DNA of 64,000 nucleotides from Welwitschia mirabilis (lineage: Eukaryota; Gnetophyta; Gnetopsida; Welwitschiales). The notes under the pieces were generated by a model that was not told where the DNA came from, ran no database searches, and was given only the letters and a program-made list of their open reading frames with translations. The translations under genes were made by a program, and so were the position numbers. The stretch lies in NCBI GenBank assembly GCA_051453625.1, contig JBOZIK010000001.1, positions 161,383,937 through 161,447,936 on the forward strand, read 5' to 3'. Below are positions 35,111 to 47,705 of the stretch, in pieces; positions within the stretch are counted from its first letter, which is position 1; each line of letters starts with the position of its first letter.

Positions 35111-38100
35111 TAAATTTAAATTAAAAAAAGAAAAAAGACATAGAGCATAGAAAGAGGCTTTCTTATAGTTTTCCCATAATGGTATCCTTGACATATAGTG
35201 GGTAGAAGTAAGAAGAGACATTCTTAGTTGGAGTTCTGTGTAATGGAAGACTGATCATTTATCTATTATTAGGTTGTACTTATTAAAAAGATCAAACTTA
35301 AGTTACCACATGCACAAGTTTCTTTTCTTTAGATCACATTTTAAAAGTGTAAGGAATGCAAGATTTTTGGATAGAGATATTCTCCTGAGGGATTAAGTTT
35401 CAATGTTTTTTTATTAATAAATAAATAATATGTCATGTGAAAATCCAATTAATGAAAGGTTGAGAAAATAGAATTACAATTTGTAAACTAAAATATGTAA
35501 TCTATAAAAGAAATAAATTTAAACAAATTAACATTCAAGGAACCAACATTAGTTAAGTAGATAGAGAGAATAAGATAAGTCATTTAAGTAAAGCCAAGAT
35601 GATGCTATAAGAAAGTAAGAAGATAGATAAATGAATATTTTCTTTGTAATAAAACAAATCCTTACTATGAATGCTAGGAAGTAATGTATTTCATGATTAC
35701 ATGTTAATGTATTTGTATTTGATATTCTGACACTAGTATAAAAAAGTTAATTAGATAATAACTCAAAAAAATAACAATAGCATTTAATAGACAAATAGTA
35801 ACTAGAAAATACTATGCTGCATATTTATGATATTTTCTGATATGATAGTTTCATAAAGAATTAAAAGCATGTTGAGATGTAAAATTAAAAAAAATATTTT
35901 TTTACTCTCAAAATATTATTTAATTATGCATATATGAATCTTAAAAAGCACCTTTAGGCCATTCACCATAGACATCTCTTTGTCATTCATAACATTTCCA
36001 TTGTGAGGTCTAAACTTAGTAGCATTAGAAAGGATGTTTAAAACGACCTTTAAAGAATGAAATATCATTTAATGTGAGAATGATACCAACTTATACCATG
36101 TTATACTCTTTAATACAATAAATNNNNNNNNNNNNNNNNNNNNNNNNNNNNNNNNNNNNNNNNNNNNNNNNNNNNNNNNNNNNNNNNNNNNNNNNNNNNN
36201 NNNNNNNNNNNNNNNNNNNNNNNNNNNNNNNNNNNNNNNNNNNNNNNNNNNNNNNNNNNNNNNNNNNNNNNNNNNNNNNNNNNNNNNNNNNNNNNNNNNN
36301 NNNNNNNNNNNNNNNNNNNNNNNNNNNNNNNNNNNNNNNNNNNNNNNNNNNNNNNNNNNNNNNNNNNNNNNNNNNNNNNNNNNNNNNNNNNNNNNNNNNN
36401 NNNNNNNNNNNNNNNNNNNNNNNNNNNNNNNNNNNNNNNNNNNNNNNNNNNNNNNNNNNNNNNNNNNNNNNNNNNNNNNNNNNNNNNNNNNNNNNNNNNN
36501 NNNNNNNNNNNNNNNNNNNNNNNNNNNNNNNNNNNNNNNNNNNNNNNNNNNNNNNNNNNNNNNNNNNNNNNNNNNNNNNNNNNNNNNNNNNNNNNNNNNN
36601 NNNNNNTAAATAACCAACTATAACGACTTCTATAATGTTATACTCTTTAATACAACAAATAACCAATTGCCTTTTACATTCTATCTAATTCATTGGCACA
36701 ATAAAAGGGCAATTGCATTTGAAATAGTAATAGAGTAGAAAAACCAATGTGGCATCAATTAATTCTCCCTAAGAAATTTAGTGTCTTATGCAATGTTTAT
36801 ACCTATAGTCCATTTGACATATGAATTTCCTGCATCTCCATAAGCCCCTTCAACATTCCCATACTTGTTTTTAGTCTTCTTTCTAAATATCATAGAGAGT
36901 AAGAAGTTACAAAACATTTCAAAGTTACCTTAAGAATTTTATCTACAAAATCAGCACCCAATAAAATTAATACAATAACATTGGACATGATAATTTTAGT
37001 CAGGTTTCATTAAGTAAAAATTTTTTGGACACACAATAAAATGGCATAGAGCACAAAGCATATACTAGTAATTTAAAATCCTTGCTATATTACAAAATCA
37101 GGTTAAAAACATAGAAAGGGTAATGATATACTTCTTTCTCTATCCAAAAGGAGACCTGACCCAATAAGAAAAGCATGAATGACATTGTTTTACATCATTA
37201 ATTATTGACTCCTTATAAAACAAATATATGTGCTATTGCTTTATAGCCCATATTCTATAAGACATTTCCTCTAATAATCTAATAACATGTTAAAACATGA
37301 CAGGCCAGCCATAATGTTTTCTTATGTTGTAACATAAAAGTTAATCTTTTTCTAAAATCTAAACGTGCTTCTCTAATAATCAAAGTGCTTCTCAAATGAA
37401 ATTTTCAATTAGTTATAATTGCTATTTTTTAGATGGCACATGCCAATTCCCTTGGCAAGTAGAATGATCTTAGTCAAGAAGACCTTTAAGTAAGAGGATG
37501 CATGCTAGACTTTAATTATCACCTTTAAGTAGAACTTATGCTCTTCTTTTATCCCCAATAAACTATTTTTAGCCAACATTAAAAAATCATAATTAATAAT
37601 ATCTACAGTGAAACTAAGTATTTTTACTACCCAATATTTTGTTGCCTTCTTAAAACTCTTTATGTAAACATTGATATATTTTTTTCTACAAATTAATTAT
37701 ATAAAAATAATGCATGTGATTTCATATTGGAAAAAGAAGCCATCTTAAATGAAGTATGAGCAAAAGCAATCATTGTTCATGTTGTGCTTCCTCTAGCAAA
37801 TGCATGATGGCTGATCATAAGGAATTGTTTGCTCGTCCACTAAGAAAACACTAGTATACAGGTTCATTACTATGTTTTATTATTTTTTATAGACTCATAG
37901 ATTGAATGTGAGAATTAATCCACTTTGGAGGTCTCCCTCCACTCCAAGATCAAAAACTTGTCAAATTATTATTATAGTCAAATGGAAATATCATTATATG
38001 AAAAGATAAAAAATAATATTTTTGTTTATTATATTATTTTATCAAAAATCCATTTGTCTATTACATTAATTATTTTAGTAAGATCTATGTTTTAACATTT

Positions 38101-39090
38101 TTACATATTAGTTTTTCTTCATTTGGGGGCCTATAGAAATTTCAATGTTACACCTAGTTTTTTGACCCAATCTCTCGTTTTTGCTTCATGGCCATAACTA
38201 ATGCCATATTTATTTACATTTCTATGACTATTCTTCAACATCCAATAATAATTACAAACATCAAGTCAATCTAGATGTTTGATTTTGTACTTGATCCTAA
38301 AATTAGAATCTAATTCTCTACAAGATCATGACTATACATCACAATTAAGTTTTCATGTTGTTTATTCTCTAGTTTACCAAAGTTATTATAATCCTAAAAA
38401 TTCCAATCTTGATTACTCATCTCATGATAACTATGATGAAACTAAAACCTAGATCTTTCCATATGGCTAATAGTGTTGAGATTTAAATAGAGTAGCTGAA
38501 GCTAATTTGAGCCCTTTACCATTACAATCTTTCACTTTCATGTTTAAATCTTATTTGTATGCATTGAGATAAAGGATATTAGGCATCCTACTACTTGGGC
38601 TTGTAAGTAAGTTTTTTAAGGCTTCTAATGATGGACTCTTCTTGTATCACAGCTAGACATGTTTCTATGCCACAAAATTACAACCTTAAGTTCTATATAG
38701 AAAAATATATGCTTTCTTTCCTTCATGTTTGATATAGGACATAAGAGCATATACTGATGTTAGTCCCCAAACAAAAAAAGCTATGCTTCATATCATTGAC
38801 CTAATTAATACTTGTTATTATACCCCTAATAATAAAACTCAATCTTAACTGCTTTATTGCTTATAAGGTTACAGATCATTATGGCTTGAAGTAGAGTTTT
38901 CTCTTCAAGTACAAAACTATCTAACAAATTAGTAATATGTTATTGGTTAAGAAGAACTTCTTCTTTCTCTATAAATAGAAGAGATTATCATAAGTGGAAG
39001 GCACTCCATTTCAAAATGTATATAATTAAATAACTTCAAGCATAGGAGTTATTTACAAAGTAATTCATAATGCTTAATCATAATCTAATT
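35111..39090. other. CACTA interior, unassigned
   Basis: AT-rich sequence with no recognised coding region. A run of N lies at 36124-36606. It may hold introns or flanks of the captured kinase gene, but no exon beyond 39100-39430 could be identified. Confidence 0.4.
36124..36606. other. Assembly gap (483 N) within a likely tandem repeat
   Basis: The words GTTATACTCTTTAATACAA and AAATAACCA occur on both sides of the gap (36099-36123 and 36638-36665), so the missing bases are probably a tandem repeat. Confidence 0.7.
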
Positions 39091-39100
39091 CACTTCTCAC

Positions 39101-39470
39101 TTACGGGTAAAACAAAAATTCATTCCAAGAAAATAATAAAATAATAATGGTTAGATTATAAACCCAATTCATAAGATTTTGCCTTTTTGAAGGATAGGTA
39201 TTATCAATTTCTTTTCTTCTAATAATTAACTCTAGAAACATAACATCAAAGCTATGAACATCTAATTTGATAATTAATTGACATGTCATTGCATACTCAG
39301 GTGCATGGTATCCATAAGTCCCCATGACCCTTGAGGACACATAAGTCTTATCTCCAATAAGGCAAAGCTTCACCAATTTAAAATTTGATAATTTGGCATG
39401 ATATCCTTCATCTAGCATGTTTGTAAATAAGAAAAAGATGGGAATGAAAGGCAAAAACACTTCTTTTTGG
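39101..39470 (-). pseudogene. Captured PBL/RLCK-VII kinase exon fragment
   Basis: The minus-strand open frame contains [37 protein letters not shown] and later [14 protein letters not shown] and QNLMNWV. This is the activation segment to subdomain X of receptor-like cytoplasmic kinases of subfamily VII (PBS1-like): the family has DFGLAKL, [24 protein letters not shown], SDVYSFGVVxLELITGRxAID and QNLVxW. DFG is NFK here, so the Mg-binding Asp is lost; APE is kept. The match begins at an intron-like border (T-rich, ending TTTACAA where an AG is expected) and ends at the conserved NLVxW, consistent with one genomic exon rather than a cDNA copy. It lies inside the CACTA element, which suggests transposon capture. 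Not a working kinase. Confidence 0.8.
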
Positions 39471-40548
39471 CATTGATCAAATTTATTTTTAGTCTAACAT
39501 TTGATAGATTAAGGTAAAAAAGTCCTTTAGTAGGAGGACTGTGGATAATCAAAAAGCATAACTATAAGTCCATATAAGTTTTTTAGGTTCATCCTTATGT
39601 CAAGTGAGAGTCGCTAAATTTTCTTGTGCCTCTGCATCATGCTATTATTATTATGACGTCATTTAGCTGTAGCCTAGAGGTGCAACCAACCATTATTTAG
39701 AATATAAAAAGGAAAAGCATGTTGATCATCATAATTTCTCTTATACAAAGCATTATTTCAGAAGCAATGCTTTCTTGAGAAATTTAGCTGTAGGTTCTCA
39801 TGGATTTTACTTAGGTTTGTAGCTTTCATTTTTTCCTTACTGAGGGTTATGAAAACCCTACTAAATCTAAGGCATGTTGACATCCTTTTTAGCATTTTAT
39901 ATCATACAAGCTTTCAAAGTAATAAACGATTTATAGTTTGGCAAAGAGACAAAGAGGAAGAACATCCTAAAGGGATCTAGTTTTTAATGAAGCTTAGCCT
40001 TCTTCTTCATTGGGTTGTTACTCATTTCAGATCTGTAAATGTGTAGGTTAGTTTTGATATCCTAAGCATTCCACTTAAATCCGTCGTGCAAACTAGCCTT
40101 TTTAGGGCTAAATCTTAAATGATTCATGAACTCTTTTCTATACCTTTCTCAGTGATTGAAATACGAACTACCTTTCTTTCCTTAGGAAAGAGAAATTTCT
40201 CTCAGGCTTTCTTTTCCATGTATGATTGAACGAGCTTCTGCACATATGATCAAAGAGCTTATGTATGCTGGCAAGATAGATGAATCCTATGTGTGATTTC
40301 TATATAATGATATTTCTCTACATACTCTCTACATTTAGTAGTAGATAACTTACATGCTATTCTACATGCATTTGCTCTTTTTTTTTTTTTTTTTTTTTGC
40401 ATATGATATGATGAGCTCAAGATTCCTTCAAAGAAAAAGAGCTCTAATATACTGCTAGAAAAACCCTTTTTTGTGAAGCCTATCAAAGCCAATCAAAGCT
40501 AAGTTCTTACATCATCACTTCCACACAGAAATATGGAAAAAAAAATTC
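39471..40548. other. CACTA interior between kinase fragment and copia element
   Basis: No recognised gene. Contains a 21-base T run (40378-40398). The small open frame 40259-40492 spans that run and is not convincing. Confidence 0.4.
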
Positions 40549-40760
40549 TGTACGCCTCACAAGATAAATTGCTCAATCCAAAGGTTTGATTATTTGAAAC
40601 ACCTTAGAATGCTAAGGGTGAATCACCTTTTATAAATACAAATGTTGCACATTTTAAGGGAGACACTGTTTATTTCATGATGTGTCTATGGGATGGTTTA
40701 TGAATGTCTATGATGATCAAATTTTGAATGTGTGCTCACAATTGAGCCACTATTTTAACA
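40549..40760 (-). repeat. Element E1 LTR (left, 3' LTR on minus strand)
   Basis: On plus it runs from TGTACGCCTCAC to CACTATTTTAACA. It matches 47720-47925 at roughly nine of ten positions by eye. A TATA-like box (TTTATAAAAGG on minus) lies at about 40629-40640. On the minus strand it is preceded by a purine tract (CCAAGGTGAAGAT). Confidence 0.85.
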
Positions 40761-41141
40761 ATCTTCACCTTGGCTCAAATTGTTTACATTAACAATAGTT
40801 AAGTAGTATGTAGGCTCACTAAGTCCAAAAAATGTTTGAAATTTACCTTGGGAAGAGACTTGGTTAGCATATCAGTAGGATTTTGTGAAGTATGTATCTT
40901 TTGTACAATAATGTCTCCTATAGCAAGGGTATCTCTAATATAATAATGCTTCACATCAATGTGTTTGGTCCTTGAGTGATACATATCATTATTCATAAGA
41001 TGAATAAGACTTTGGCTATCATAGAATACCATAGTCATGTTTTGGAGTATACTTAGTTTAGTCACTAAACCTTGAAGCCATGTAGCTTCTTTGACACCTT
41101 TAATTACTGAAACGTATTCTGCGTCAGTTGTGGATAATACA
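40761..41141 (-). pseudogene. Element E1 RNase H C-terminus
   Basis: The minus-strand open frame 41065-40799 contains MVFYDSQSLIHLMNNDMYHS, RTKHIDVKHYYIRD and PTDMLTKSLP, the conserved end of Ty1/copia RNase H (SQSAIxLxxNPxxHxRTKHIDxRYHFIR, ADxxTKxLP). A second, near-identical block lies at 42130-42420. The sequence stops at a 100-N gap, so the rest of this polyprotein is not here. Confidence 0.85.
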
Positions 41142-41241
41142 NNNNNNNNNNNNNNNNNNNNNNNNNNNNNNNNNNNNNNNNNNNNNNNNNNNNNNNNNNN
41201 NNNNNNNNNNNNNNNNNNNNNNNNNNNNNNNNNNNNNNNNN
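41142..41241. other. Scaffold gap (100 N)
   Basis: Exactly 100 N, the usual placeholder for a join of unknown size. The element structure is discordant across it. Confidence 0.95.
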
Positions 41242-41459
41242 ATTTTAATATTTCTTCATTCTTTACTATAATTCATTTTCTAAGGTCTTTGTTTTGTAAA
41301 AAATTTCTTGTAATGTAATTTATATCTATAGTTCATGCAAAATTTTTGTTAGTTTATTGAATCATTACACTTACCTATTATATTCACTAAGAGACTATTT
41401 TATTTTGTTTTTGTAATGCAATCTATGTTTTGTAATGTGTACTTAATTCTAGATCTATA

Positions 41460-41935
41460 ACAACATGAGTTATCACAAAAAATGAGGGACAAAAATTCCA
41501 AACAAAAGAAATAGAAGTCCAATCAAATCAGAATAAAGGTTTGAATGTGCAGTAGCTTAAGGAAAGCCTCTAATTAGAAATGAATGCAAAGGAGCAATTA
41601 CACAAGAATCTCTAATTTTTAATGAAGGCAAACGAGGAGACAGAGCTAAACACTTTGAATTTGAAGGAGCTTAATGAGTGTCTCATTGAGATGGTATTTA
41701 TCCTTAGAGAGGAGAACAAATTCCTTCATAACAAAATTAATTACTTACAAAGATTTGACTACTCACATAAGAAAACTTCTAAAATAGTTATAGGTCTCTG
41801 CCAACAAGAACTTTAATCAAACAGTATGCAAATGAATGAACTTAGGAATAACAAACAGGAAGCAGTGGAGGTAGAAGTCCAAGTTATAAGATCAGACAAA
41901 GGTAACATTAAAACCACCTAGAAGAGGAACGTGTG
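41460..41935 (+). pseudogene. Coiled-coil coding fragment of unknown origin
   Basis: One plus-strand frame stays coherent for about 150 codons with five stops, several of them TAG or TAA where Gln would fit. The longest open piece is 41622-41816 (MKANEETELNTLNLKELNEC and onward). It is rich in Glu, Asn, Lys and Leu with heptad-like spacing, suggesting coiled coil. It lies directly outside the E2 LTR, in the opposite orientation to the copia pol. I do not recognise a family; gag C-termini and host coiled-coil proteins are both possible. Confidence 0.35.
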
Positions 41936-41940
41936 AGTGA

Positions 41941-42094
41941 TGTACGCAGGAGCAATGGGCCAAAGGTGACTAAGGAAAGACCAACTCATGCATTTAAATA
42001 GAGGTGAAGTGCATGTAGATTTATCACAAACTATGTGCACTTATTACCTTGCTCTTATGGATGTCCGCCCATACTTTAAGCCACATCCTCAACA
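41941..42094 (-). repeat. Element E2 LTR (3' LTR on minus strand)
   Basis: Runs on plus from TGTACGCAGGAGC to CATCCTCAACA and is followed by the purine tract (minus: CCAAGGTGGAGAT) at 42095-42107. It differs in sequence from the E1 LTR apart from the first seven bases. No second copy was found at the right end of the polyprotein. Left flank is AGTGA. Confidence 0.65.
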
Positions 42095-42107
42095 ATCTCC
42101 ACCTTGG

Positions 42108-45100
42108 CTCAAATCTGACATAAGCCTATTAAGTCCAAACATTATTTGTACTTGACCTTTGGAAGAGACGTGATTAACATGTCAATAGGATTTTGTGAAG
42201 TATGTATCTTCTGTACAACAATGTCTCCTATAGCAAGAGTATCTCTAATATAGTAATGCCTAACATCAATGTTTTTAGTTCTTGAGTGATACATATCGTT
42301 CTGAGTTAGATGAATAGAACTTTAGCTATTACAAAATATTGTAGTCTCATCTTGGGGTATACCAAGTTGAATAACTAAACCTCGAAGCCATGTAGCTTCT
42401 TTGACACCTTCAGTTACTAAAATATACTTAGCTTCAGTTGTTAATAATGTAGTAATGGACTGAAGATATGCCTTCCAGCTGATAGTAGAATTACAGAGAG
42501 TGAGGATGTACCCTGAAAGAGATCTTCATCTATTTAAGTCACCATCATAATCAGAATCAGTAAATCCTACTACATTAGTTGATGTAGTTTTGTGTCTATC
42601 AAATACTAAGCCACAAGTAGAAGAGTCCTTCAAATAATAAAGGATTCATTTTATAGCATTCCAATGATCATTTCCTGAATTATGCATGTATCAACTTACG
42701 ATACTAACAACATATGCAAGATCAGGTCTAGTGTAGACCATAGCATACATTAGACTTCCTACAGCATTAGCATAAGGAATGGTTAATATATTCTCAATCT
42801 CTTTTTCAGTTTTCAGACAATAATCCAAAGACAATTTGAAGTAAGCAGTGAAGGAAGTTTAAACGTGTTTACAATTTAACATTTTGAACCTATTAAGAAC
42901 TATCTGAATATATTTGCTTTATGGGAGAAATAATTTACCAGCTTCACGATCTCTGTGAATTTCCATACCAAGAATTTTCTTGGCTTCAGCCAGATCCTTC
43001 ATTTCAAATGCCTTATTCAGTTCAGATTTTAACCTATCAATTAAAGACTTATTGTAAGAAGAAATTAGCATGTCATCGACATACAGTAACAAATACACCA
43101 AGGACTTATCACAATATTGCTGGTAATAGATACAATAATCATATTGACTTCTTAGAAAACCTTGCCCAATCATAAATGCATCAAACTTCTTATACCATTG
43201 TCACAGAGCTTGTTTAAGAGCATATAATGATTTGTTTAGATAACACACAGAACCTTCTCTACCTGGGGTTACAAAACCCTCAAGCTGCTTTATATATATT
43301 TCTTCATTAAGATCTCCATGTAAAAAGGTTGTTTTAACATCGAGTTAATTTAACTCCATGTCAAATAAGACAATAAGTGCAAGTAGTATATGAATTAAAG
43401 TATGATGTACTACAGGTAAAAGAATCTCATAAAAATTAATACCTTCTTTTTGGTTATAGCTTTTGACAACCAATCGTGCTTTCCATCTTGCATTTTCAAC
43501 TCTGGGAATGCCTTCCTTTTTCTTATAGATCCACTTACAGTTCAAAGGACATTTGCCAGATGGAAGTTCACACAATCTTCAAGTGTTATTTTTATGAAGA
43601 CTGTCCATTTCTTCATTCATTACCATTGACCACATAAAGTAGTTAGCACAAGAAATAGCTTCTAAATAAGATGAAGGTTCCATACCTTCAGGAATTTCCT
43701 GGGTAACTGAGAGAGCATATGTAACTAGATCATCATTAGTGTTTAGATATCTAGTTGATTTATTTATCATTCTCCTCATATGATCATGAGCAATTGAATA
43801 ATCTTGCTATGGTTGATCATAAGTACTGATACATGGAGCATTTTCATCCACACTTACTTCAGTAGAGGAGGAAGGTGTGGTATGAACAACAGTCGATGGA
43901 GAGGATGTAATCTCTAACTCCACCTGCTTGTTAAACTTTTAAGATGTAATATCTTAAGGAGAGGAAGAAGAAGAAGAATAAAAAAATAGTAGAATCTTTC
44001 TGAGGAGTAAGTAAAGCATCCTCATTAAACGTTACATCTCTACAAAGAACCACCTTATGCAATCAGGACACCACAAATAGTATCCTTTAGATTCAGAGGC
44101 ATAACCTAAAAATATGCATTTAACAGCTCTAGGTGCTAATTTTCCATCATTAACATGGGCAAATGCTAGACAACCAAATATTTTTAACTGAGAGTAGTTA
44201 ACAGGATTTCTTGACCAAATTTCTTCTGGAATTTTAAACTCAAGTGATGAATATGGAGAACGATTAATAAGATAACAAGCTATAGAGATTTCTTTAGCTC
44301 ATAAATCATGTCAATGCCATAGGTTTGCATTGAAGAGCATACAATAAGCCCTTTTAAGAATGTCCTATTCATGCATTCTGCCATACAATTCTATTGTGAT
44401 GTTCCAACCAAAGTTTTGTGTTGAGCAATTCCATTGTTAGAACAAAACTCATTAAAGTTACTTGAACAAAATTCTAATCCATTATTAGTTCTGAGTTTCT
44501 TAACCTTCTTGCCTGTCTGATTTTCAGCAAGAATTTTCCAATGTTTGAAAGTAGAAAAAGCTTCATTTTTATGTCGTAGAAAATAAACCCATACTTTATG
44601 AGAGTAATCATCAATAATCGTTATCATAAAATGACGACCACCAATAGAAGGAACCTTGGAAGGTCCCTATAAATCAAAGTGAATATAATCTAGCATACCT
44701 TTAGTATGATGAATTATAGTAGAGAAACTAACTCAGTTTTGTTTATCAAAAATGCAATATTCACAAAAGTTTAATTTACCAAGATGCTGACCACAGAGAA
44801 GATCTTTCTTACATAGGATGTGCATACCTTTTTCACTCATGTGACCTAGCCGCCTGTGCCACAATCGAGTAACTTGAGAATCAGATATAGAAATAGAAAC
44901 CGCTACTAAACCTATAACTGTAGACCCTTGCAAGACATATAGACTACCACATCGGTTAGCTTTAAATATAACAAAAGCATCTTTGATAATTTTTAGAACT
45001 CTACCTTCAGCTACATATTTATACCCTTTAGATTTTAAAGTACCTAATGAAATTAAGTTCCGTTTAAGATCAGGAATAAAGCATACCTCATCAAGAGTTC

Positions 45101-46139
45101 TGATACTTTCATCATCGCTTTTGATCTGAATAGTTCCTATTCCTTTCACCTTACACTAGGTATCACTACCCATTAAAATAATGCCAAAGCAAATAGATGT
45201 AAAGGTAGTAAACCAGTCCCGATGAGGACAGATGTGAAAAGTACAACATGAATCAAGAATCTAGTCAGATGAATTTCTGATATCAATAGAAGATTCAAAT
45301 AATAAGACATCACCTTTAGTATCAGTGTCGATGATACTAGCCTCTGCAACTAGTTGAGGTTGTTTCCTCTTTGCTTCTCTATCTTATTTATTTTTTAATT
45401 TATAACATTCAGAAAGCTCATGTCCTATCTTTTTACAATACTGATAAGTTTTACTATTGGAGTTACATCCTCTTAACTTTGATCTAGACCTCCTGTAGTT
45501 TTTAGTACGTACATGATCACGACTTCGACCTCTAATAATCAGATCTTCACCCTTGTTTTTAGAGTGGATGTCTAAATCAAACTTCTCTTTTGATAACAAA
45601 TTTGCTTTAACATCTTCAAAAGATAAAGTATATAATCCACCATACAACATAATTTCTTTAAAATTCCTATAGGTAGGAGGTAAAGAAACAACTAACAAAA
45701 CTGCTTTATCTTCATCTTCAATATGCACATCAAGATTTTGTAAATCCAAAAGAATGGAATTAAACTTATTGAGATGTGCTTAAACGGGAGTACCTTATAA
45801 CATGCAAATGGTGAACAAACATTCCTTGAGTCGAAGCTTATTGACGATGCTTTTGATCATGTATAACACTTCCAGTTTCAGCCATAGATTAGCAGTAATA
45901 GGCTCACTGACGACCTCATGGGGAACCTCCTTGGATAAATATAATTGAATTGCTATCAAAGCCTTTTCGTCTAACTCATCCCATTGCTCATCAGACATGG
46001 CCTCGGGCCTTTTTACTTTTCCATCTAAGGCCTTTTTCAAGTCGTTTTGAGTGAGAATGGCCCTCATCTGAATGTGCCATATAGAAAAGCTTAGTTTGCC
46101 ATCAAATTTTTTGATGTTAAACTTCGTCATGGTGGTCAT
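42108..46139 (-). pseudogene. Tork/Tnt1-like copia Gag-Pol polyprotein
   Basis: The most readable element in the window. gag (46139-45384, one frameshift at about 45770) starts MTTMTKFNIKKFDGKLSFSI and ends with a CCHC knuckle YQYCKKIGHELSEC whose first Cys is Tyr. Protease (about 45265): LDSCC for LDSGC. GAG-pre-integrase at 45149-44733 includes LWHRRLGHMSEKGM. Integrase (about 44700-44350): IHFDL keeps the first Asp, LRTNNGLEF has Asn for the second, and AECMNRT keeps the Glu. RT (43779-42919) keeps YVDDMLI. RNase H (about 42600-42130) keeps TDSDYDGD and TTEAKYI. About ten stops and a few frameshifts remain. It makes the particle protein and replication enzymes in live relatives. Not functional as read. 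Confidence 0.9.
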
Positions 46140-47705
46140 CTAATACGAAGAGGCAAAAAAAACACAATTCTTATATATAACATAGGAAGTACAAAGAATA
46201 ATAATTCTTAAGATAACCAGTAGCCAGCAAGGTAAGAAAGGATTATCTATTGCCTCTTTACAAAGAGCAGAAATGGCATATGTTTAAAAAACAACCAAAA
46301 AAAATTGCATACTCCAAAAAAAAGGGAACTCATAAAACAAATAAAAAAATAAAAAAAATAAAATTTATGAAAGACGCATTGACAGGTCATGCATGCAGGG
46401 TGTGAAGAATGGCAGACAACTTATAGCGACGACAAAAGGCCTAAAAATATAATGCACCACATGTAGGATGGAGAAAGCCAGTTGAGGTATCTATTATAGG
46501 TTAATGTGTCCGATAGAGTGTGGAGGCACTTTACGCGTGACGTAAGGCAATAGAACGATGGCCTTAGATGCAAAAAAAGCCATGCACAGACTACAAACTA
46601 TCAGCGGAAAAGCTAGGCAAATGCATAGGTGGAAAAGCTAGAGGTGCGAGAGCGGTCGACATTAGAAAGAGAGGTAGGTGCGGTGGGTGACAGGCTGAGG
46701 AACGAGTGTGGTTGACAGCAGAAGGAGGCCTGGGTATAATAGATGGCAGGAAGAGAGTCAGGTGCAACCAGTGACAAGAAAAGACATGAGCGCGATTGAC
46801 GGCAGGAAGAGAGTCAAGTGTGGTCAGCTGCAGGCTGAGGCATGGGCGTGGTCGACGGTAAGAAGAGAGGCGAGGTGCACACAGTAGGAAAAGGTGGCGG
46901 CCATGGTGCTATAAGCATAGGTATCTGCAAGAAGATGCAGATCAGAGCTATGGCAGTAGGGTGTTGAGAAAAAACTAGGGTAATGCAAAACTAGCCAAGG
47001 AAAAGGTGCAAAAAGGATACGCCGATAAACAGATCGCACACACCGATCGCGCAGGCATCATGCACAGGAAAATAAAACGTGAGCCAGGAAACACAAAGTG
47101 CACAAAAGCTAGAATAGAATTGTGTTGGGCACTACCATGGAGGACGACAATAGTGAAAAAATGTCAGGTGCTATCGATAGCAGAGGTATGTGCAGGCATG
47201 TATGCCACCCAACGGATGTGTGAGGCAGTGACGCGATAGAGACGTCAACGACAAGATAAGAGATGCTTCTATTGAAGTAATGGTGAGTGGGATGTAAGGC
47301 GCAGTAGCATGAACGGCGTAGCCAGTCACAAAGGCCACGCAAAAAGAAGACTCACAAAAGGAGATAGGGTGTATCCAAATAGAAGATAGCGTACAAAGAG
47401 GTGACACACAAAGACAAAGGTGTTGGCAGAGTGTAACTATGTAGGCGTTGGGAGAGTGCCACACAACGATGCAGTGGCAGTGTAAGCAAACATGCTGAAA
47501 GACAGCCGCAAAGGGGTTGAGGCACTTGGAACATAGCGTAGGCACAGCGTGAAGGATAGTGTGAAGGAGGAGGCTGAGGTGCTTAGAACGCAGCACAGGC
47601 ACAGTGCAAAGGCAGCAGCAGGGTAGCAGCTACTGTCGCTGCGATGGCAGGCTACATGTTAACCATTAGACAGCTACTGTCACTGCGATGGCAATGCATA
47701 CAATC
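46140..47705 (-). other. Long GC- and CpG-rich leader of the copia element
   Basis: About 1.5 kb between gag and the PBS, strikingly richer in G+C and in CG dinucleotides than anything around it (for example 46520-47640). 46680-46870 holds about three tandem units of roughly 57 bases built on GGCAGGAAGAGAGTCA and TGGTCGAC. 47400-47640 has further GTGCAAAGGCAGCAG-like repeats, and AGCTACTGTC(G/A)CTGCGATGG is present twice at 47627-47691. The open frames at 46824-47602 on either strand show no protein family and follow the high GC. Leaders of this copia lineage are normally short. Confidence 0.7.

Noticed and set aside
35111-39090. TNP2-type transposase in the CACTA interior
   Set aside because: I looked for it on both strands and saw no recognisable block. 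A gap and decay may hide it, so I call the element non-autonomous only provisionally.
42921-43175. Plus-strand 84-codon frame
   Set aside because: It is the antisense shadow of the copia RT that holds YVDD on the minus strand.
46824-47602. Several overlapping frames of 60-143 codons on both strands, Cys/His/Leu-rich
   Set aside because: They lie in the GC-rich repeat-bearing leader, overlap each other on both strands, and show no domain. High GC lowers stop frequency.
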